A stretch of DNA of 6,522 bases, from positions 1 through 6,522 of the forward strand of contig CBFGRU010000178.1 of NCBI GenBank assembly GCA_965651255.1. Reading direction: 5' to 3'. The stretch is from CBFGRU01 sp965651255 (GTDB taxonomy: Bacteria; Planctomycetota; Phycisphaerae; Phycisphaerales; SM1A02). Numbering within the stretch: position 1 is the stretch's first letter; each line of letters begins with the position of its first letter. Under the pieces are notes generated by a model that worked only from the letters and a program-made list of their open reading frames with translations, was not told the origin of the DNA and ran no database searches. Both the position numbers and the translations under genes were made by a program. Positions 5,911 to 6,522 of this stretch are shown in pieces.

Positions 5911-6402
5911 ATGGCACAATCACTTTTTCCCACCGCCGCTGACAAGAAGCAGGCACACCGCTGGTTTGCCGTGGAATACAACAATCAGGCGTGGGACCTG
6001 CTCGATCAGCCCAACCGATCCCCCGATGACAACGAGCGCCTCATCGCCCTCGCGCATGCGGCCTACCTGCACTGGCTCGAAGCGGGCGATCAACTCAACG
6101 AACAACGCGCCTGGTGCCTCCTCGCGACGTGCTACACCCTCGGCCGCCGCGCCCTCGAAGGCGTCCGTGCTGCCGAACACTGCCTCCGCCTCGCCGAACG
6201 CAACGGCGATCAACAGACGCCCTTCGACCGCGCCACCGCGCATGGCTGCGCTGCACTCGCCTTCGGCTACGCCAGCATGGTCGCCCGCGCCAGTGAACAG
6301 GCCAACCTCGCCGCCGCCGCCGCTGATCAACTCGAAGAGGATGACCGCGCGGTCTTCAGCCGCTACTACGGCCTGCACCGCTCCCGCGCCGCCATGGCGT
6401 GA
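5911..6402 (+). CDS. Helical (TPR-like) protein of unknown function
   Basis: No function can be assigned. The 163-aa product has no signal peptide or membrane segment and appears entirely alpha-helical, so it is probably cytoplasmic. Helical pairs resemble tetratricopeptide repeats: RLIALAHAAYLHWLEAGD (about 44-61), NEQRAWCLLATCYTLGRR (63-80), EGVRAAEHCLRLAERNGD (83-100), RATAHGCAALAFGYASMV (107-124) and ASEQANLAAAAADQLEEDD (127-145). From memory, AHA-x3-HW, N-x-QR-x-W and the xAxHCLRLxE stretch match a widespread uncharacterised family of about 150 residues; this needs a profile search. GGAG at 5900-5903, seven bases before ATG 5911, supports the start. It follows rpoN by 40 bp with no terminator, so they probably share a transcript. 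Rich in Ala, Leu and C-ending codons, like recR and rpoN. Confidence 0.82.
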   Translation: MAQSLFPTAADKKQAHRWFAVEYNNQAWDLLDQPNRSPDDNERLIALAHAAYLHWLEAGDQLNEQRAWCLLATCYTLGRRALEGVRAAEHCLRLAERNGDQQTPFDRATAHGCAALAFGYASMVARASEQANLAAAAADQLEEDDRAVFSRYYGLHRSRAAMA

Positions 6403-6522
6403 GATGCTGCCAGTATCGATCTCGACCGATGATGGAGTCGGTGAACAGGCATGAGGGATGAGGCACTAGGCACTAGGCATTAGGCACTAGGCATGAGGCA
6501 CAAGTGATCGTTTCGCCGCGAC
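6403..6522. other. Non-coding right edge
   Basis: Apart from the heptamer array, this 120-bp end holds no supported gene. A five-pair hairpin, ACCGA (6425-6429) with TCGGT (6438-6442), lacks a T-run and is not a convincing terminator. The downstream gene, if any, begins outside the window. Confidence 0.5.
6447..6502. repeat. Tandem array of eight 7-bp units (AGGCAYK-like)
   Basis: Eight consecutive heptamers: AGGCATG, AGGGATG, AGGCACT, AGGCACT, AGGCATT, AGGCACT, AGGCATG, AGGCACA. Four positions (A, G, G and the A at position 5) are invariant and the fourth is C in seven of eight; the variation is nearly all in the last two bases. The array starts 45 bp after the last gene's stop. On the other strand it reads as AGTGCCT/CATGCCT units. 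It is too short and spacer-less for CRISPR. Seven-base units are in phase only every three repeats, so it is not peptide-coding by design. Confidence 0.9.

Noticed and set aside
6447..6502. CRISPR array
   Set aside because: Units are 7 bp with no spacers, and no cas genes are present.
1..6522. A new defence, toxin-antitoxin or mobile system
   Set aside because: All larger genes but one belong to core housekeeping families. No transposase, integrase, inverted-repeat ends or tRNA attachment site is visible. The PIN protein has membrane helices and TRAM, and no antitoxin gene adjoins it.

Overview
The window is a GC-rich bacterial chromosomal segment carrying core housekeeping genes. The organism is probably a member of the Planctomycetota, perhaps Phycisphaerae. 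I infer this from the sigma-54 N-terminus (QHMRLAPRMIQSMEILQLP), which resembles the form I remember from that phylum, together with a YacL-type membrane PIN-TRAM protein, high GC and a zinc-less DnaX. No taxonomic search was possible.

Layout: a leftward gene (stop at 10-12, start probably 1308) encodes a four-helix membrane protein with PIN and TRAM domains. Divergent from it, at about 1369-1488, lies a signal recognition particle (SRP) RNA gene with a GGAA tetraloop and a 17-bp terminal stem. A rightward cluster follows: dnaX (1580-3106), ybaB/ebfC (3106-3483, overlapping dnaX by one base), recR (3551-4186) and rpoN (4362-5870). Last comes a 163-residue helical protein of unknown function (5911-6402). 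The right edge holds a 56-bp array of eight 7-bp repeats (6447-6502).

Functionally, the SRP RNA serves membrane protein targeting. DnaX is the clamp-loader ATPase of DNA polymerase III. YbaB is a nucleoid-associated protein, RecR acts with RecF/RecO in gap repair, and RpoN is sigma-54. SRP RNA-dnaX-ybaB-recR is a widely conserved order, as in Bacillus (scr-dnaX-yaaK-recR); the attached rpoN and helical protein are more lineage-specific.

The strongest observation is a run of ten A's in dnaX (2718-2727). It contains A-AAA-AAG in the reading frame and lies exactly where the clamp-loader core ends and a Pro/Ala-rich linker begins. Both alternative frames stop soon afterwards, so slippage would give gamma-like proteins of about 384 or 405 residues beside the 508-residue full product. 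The same DnaX lacks the four-cysteine zinc module. I see no mobile element, CRISPR array, tRNA, rRNA or defence system.
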